From NCBI RefSeq assembly GCF_014851765.1, contig NZ_JACVAI010000003.1:434001-498000 (forward strand): DNA of 64,000 nt, given 5' to 3'. Made by a program: the position numbers and the translations under genes. The notes under the pieces were generated by a model that was not told the DNA's origin, ran no database searches, and saw only the letters and a program-made list of their open reading frames with translations. The DNA comes from Pseudomonas sp. PDM04. GTDB lineage: Bacteria; Pseudomonadota; Gammaproteobacteria; Pseudomonadales; Pseudomonadaceae. This document shows positions 63,966 to 64,000 of the stretch, in pieces. Numbering within the stretch: position 1 is the first letter of the stretch; the number at the start of each line of letters is the position of its first letter.

Positions 63966-64000
63966 GGGAATGGCGATGCCGTTGCAGGCTGGCCTCAGTT

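Overview
The window looks like a chromosomal segment of a fluorescent Pseudomonas (P. fluorescens group). It is GC-rich. The gene order gap-1 / edd-glk-gltR-gtrS / gtsABCD-oprB / hexR // zwf-pgl-eda, the FecI-FecR-TonB heme module with hemO, the phaJ1-hydrolase // fadD2-fadD1 locus and the gntR // gnuK-gntT locus are all Pseudomonas hallmarks. More than twenty REP/REPIN repeats of the GTGGGAGCGAGC-N-GCTCGCGATGG type fill the gaps between genes. No rRNA, tRNA, CRISPR array, prophage or intact insertion sequence was seen.

Layout. 1-2.8 kb: two divergent, nearly identical ArcD-type arginine/ornithine antiporters; the first runs off the left edge. 2.9-7.1 kb: a class III CoA-transferase-like protein, a dCache-type chemoreceptor and a DUF454 membrane protein. 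7.2-12.2 kb: a heme-sensing surface-signalling unit (ECF sigma, FecR anti-sigma, TonB heme receptor) followed by heme oxygenase. A Fur box lies in front of the sigma gene, and the same bipartite promoter motif lies in front of both the receptor and hemO. 12.4-31.3 kb: a 19-kb glucose and Entner-Doudoroff block holding uptake porin and ABC transporter, glucokinase, zwf/pgl/edd/eda, gapA, the GltR/GtrS two-component system and the repressor HexR. HexR-like boxes lie at gapA//edd and hexR//zwf, and A-rich Crc/Hfq-type motifs lie before several uptake genes. An N-acylglucosamine-2-epimerase/mannose-isomerase gene sits inside this block.

31.4-39.1 kb: a PLP enzyme, small stress-type proteins and the fatty-acid locus (phaJ1, alpha/beta hydrolase, fadD2, fadD1). 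39.2-44.2 kb: mixed housekeeping and unknown genes (CsbD, YihY/BrkB, def, GNAT, a Lys-rich mini-protein, a desaturase-like protein, a PhnD-like protein). 44.4-48.6 kb: an orphan ECF sigma gene that overlaps a ProX-like binding protein gene, an IS110 transposase remnant, a BdlA-like PAS-PAS-MCP sensor and an unknown helical protein. 48.8-54.1 kb: a GST, the gluconate regulon with its operators, and the alanine aminotransferase gene alaC. 54.2-63.9 kb: a LysE exporter, GNATs, an ECF42-type sigma module with its DGPF (YciI) and SnoaL-like partners, a LysR regulator // PACE efflux pair, PitA, a CorA/ZntB transporter and a coiled-coil protein of unknown role.

Functions were assigned by reading translated sequences against remembered families. 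No database search was run.
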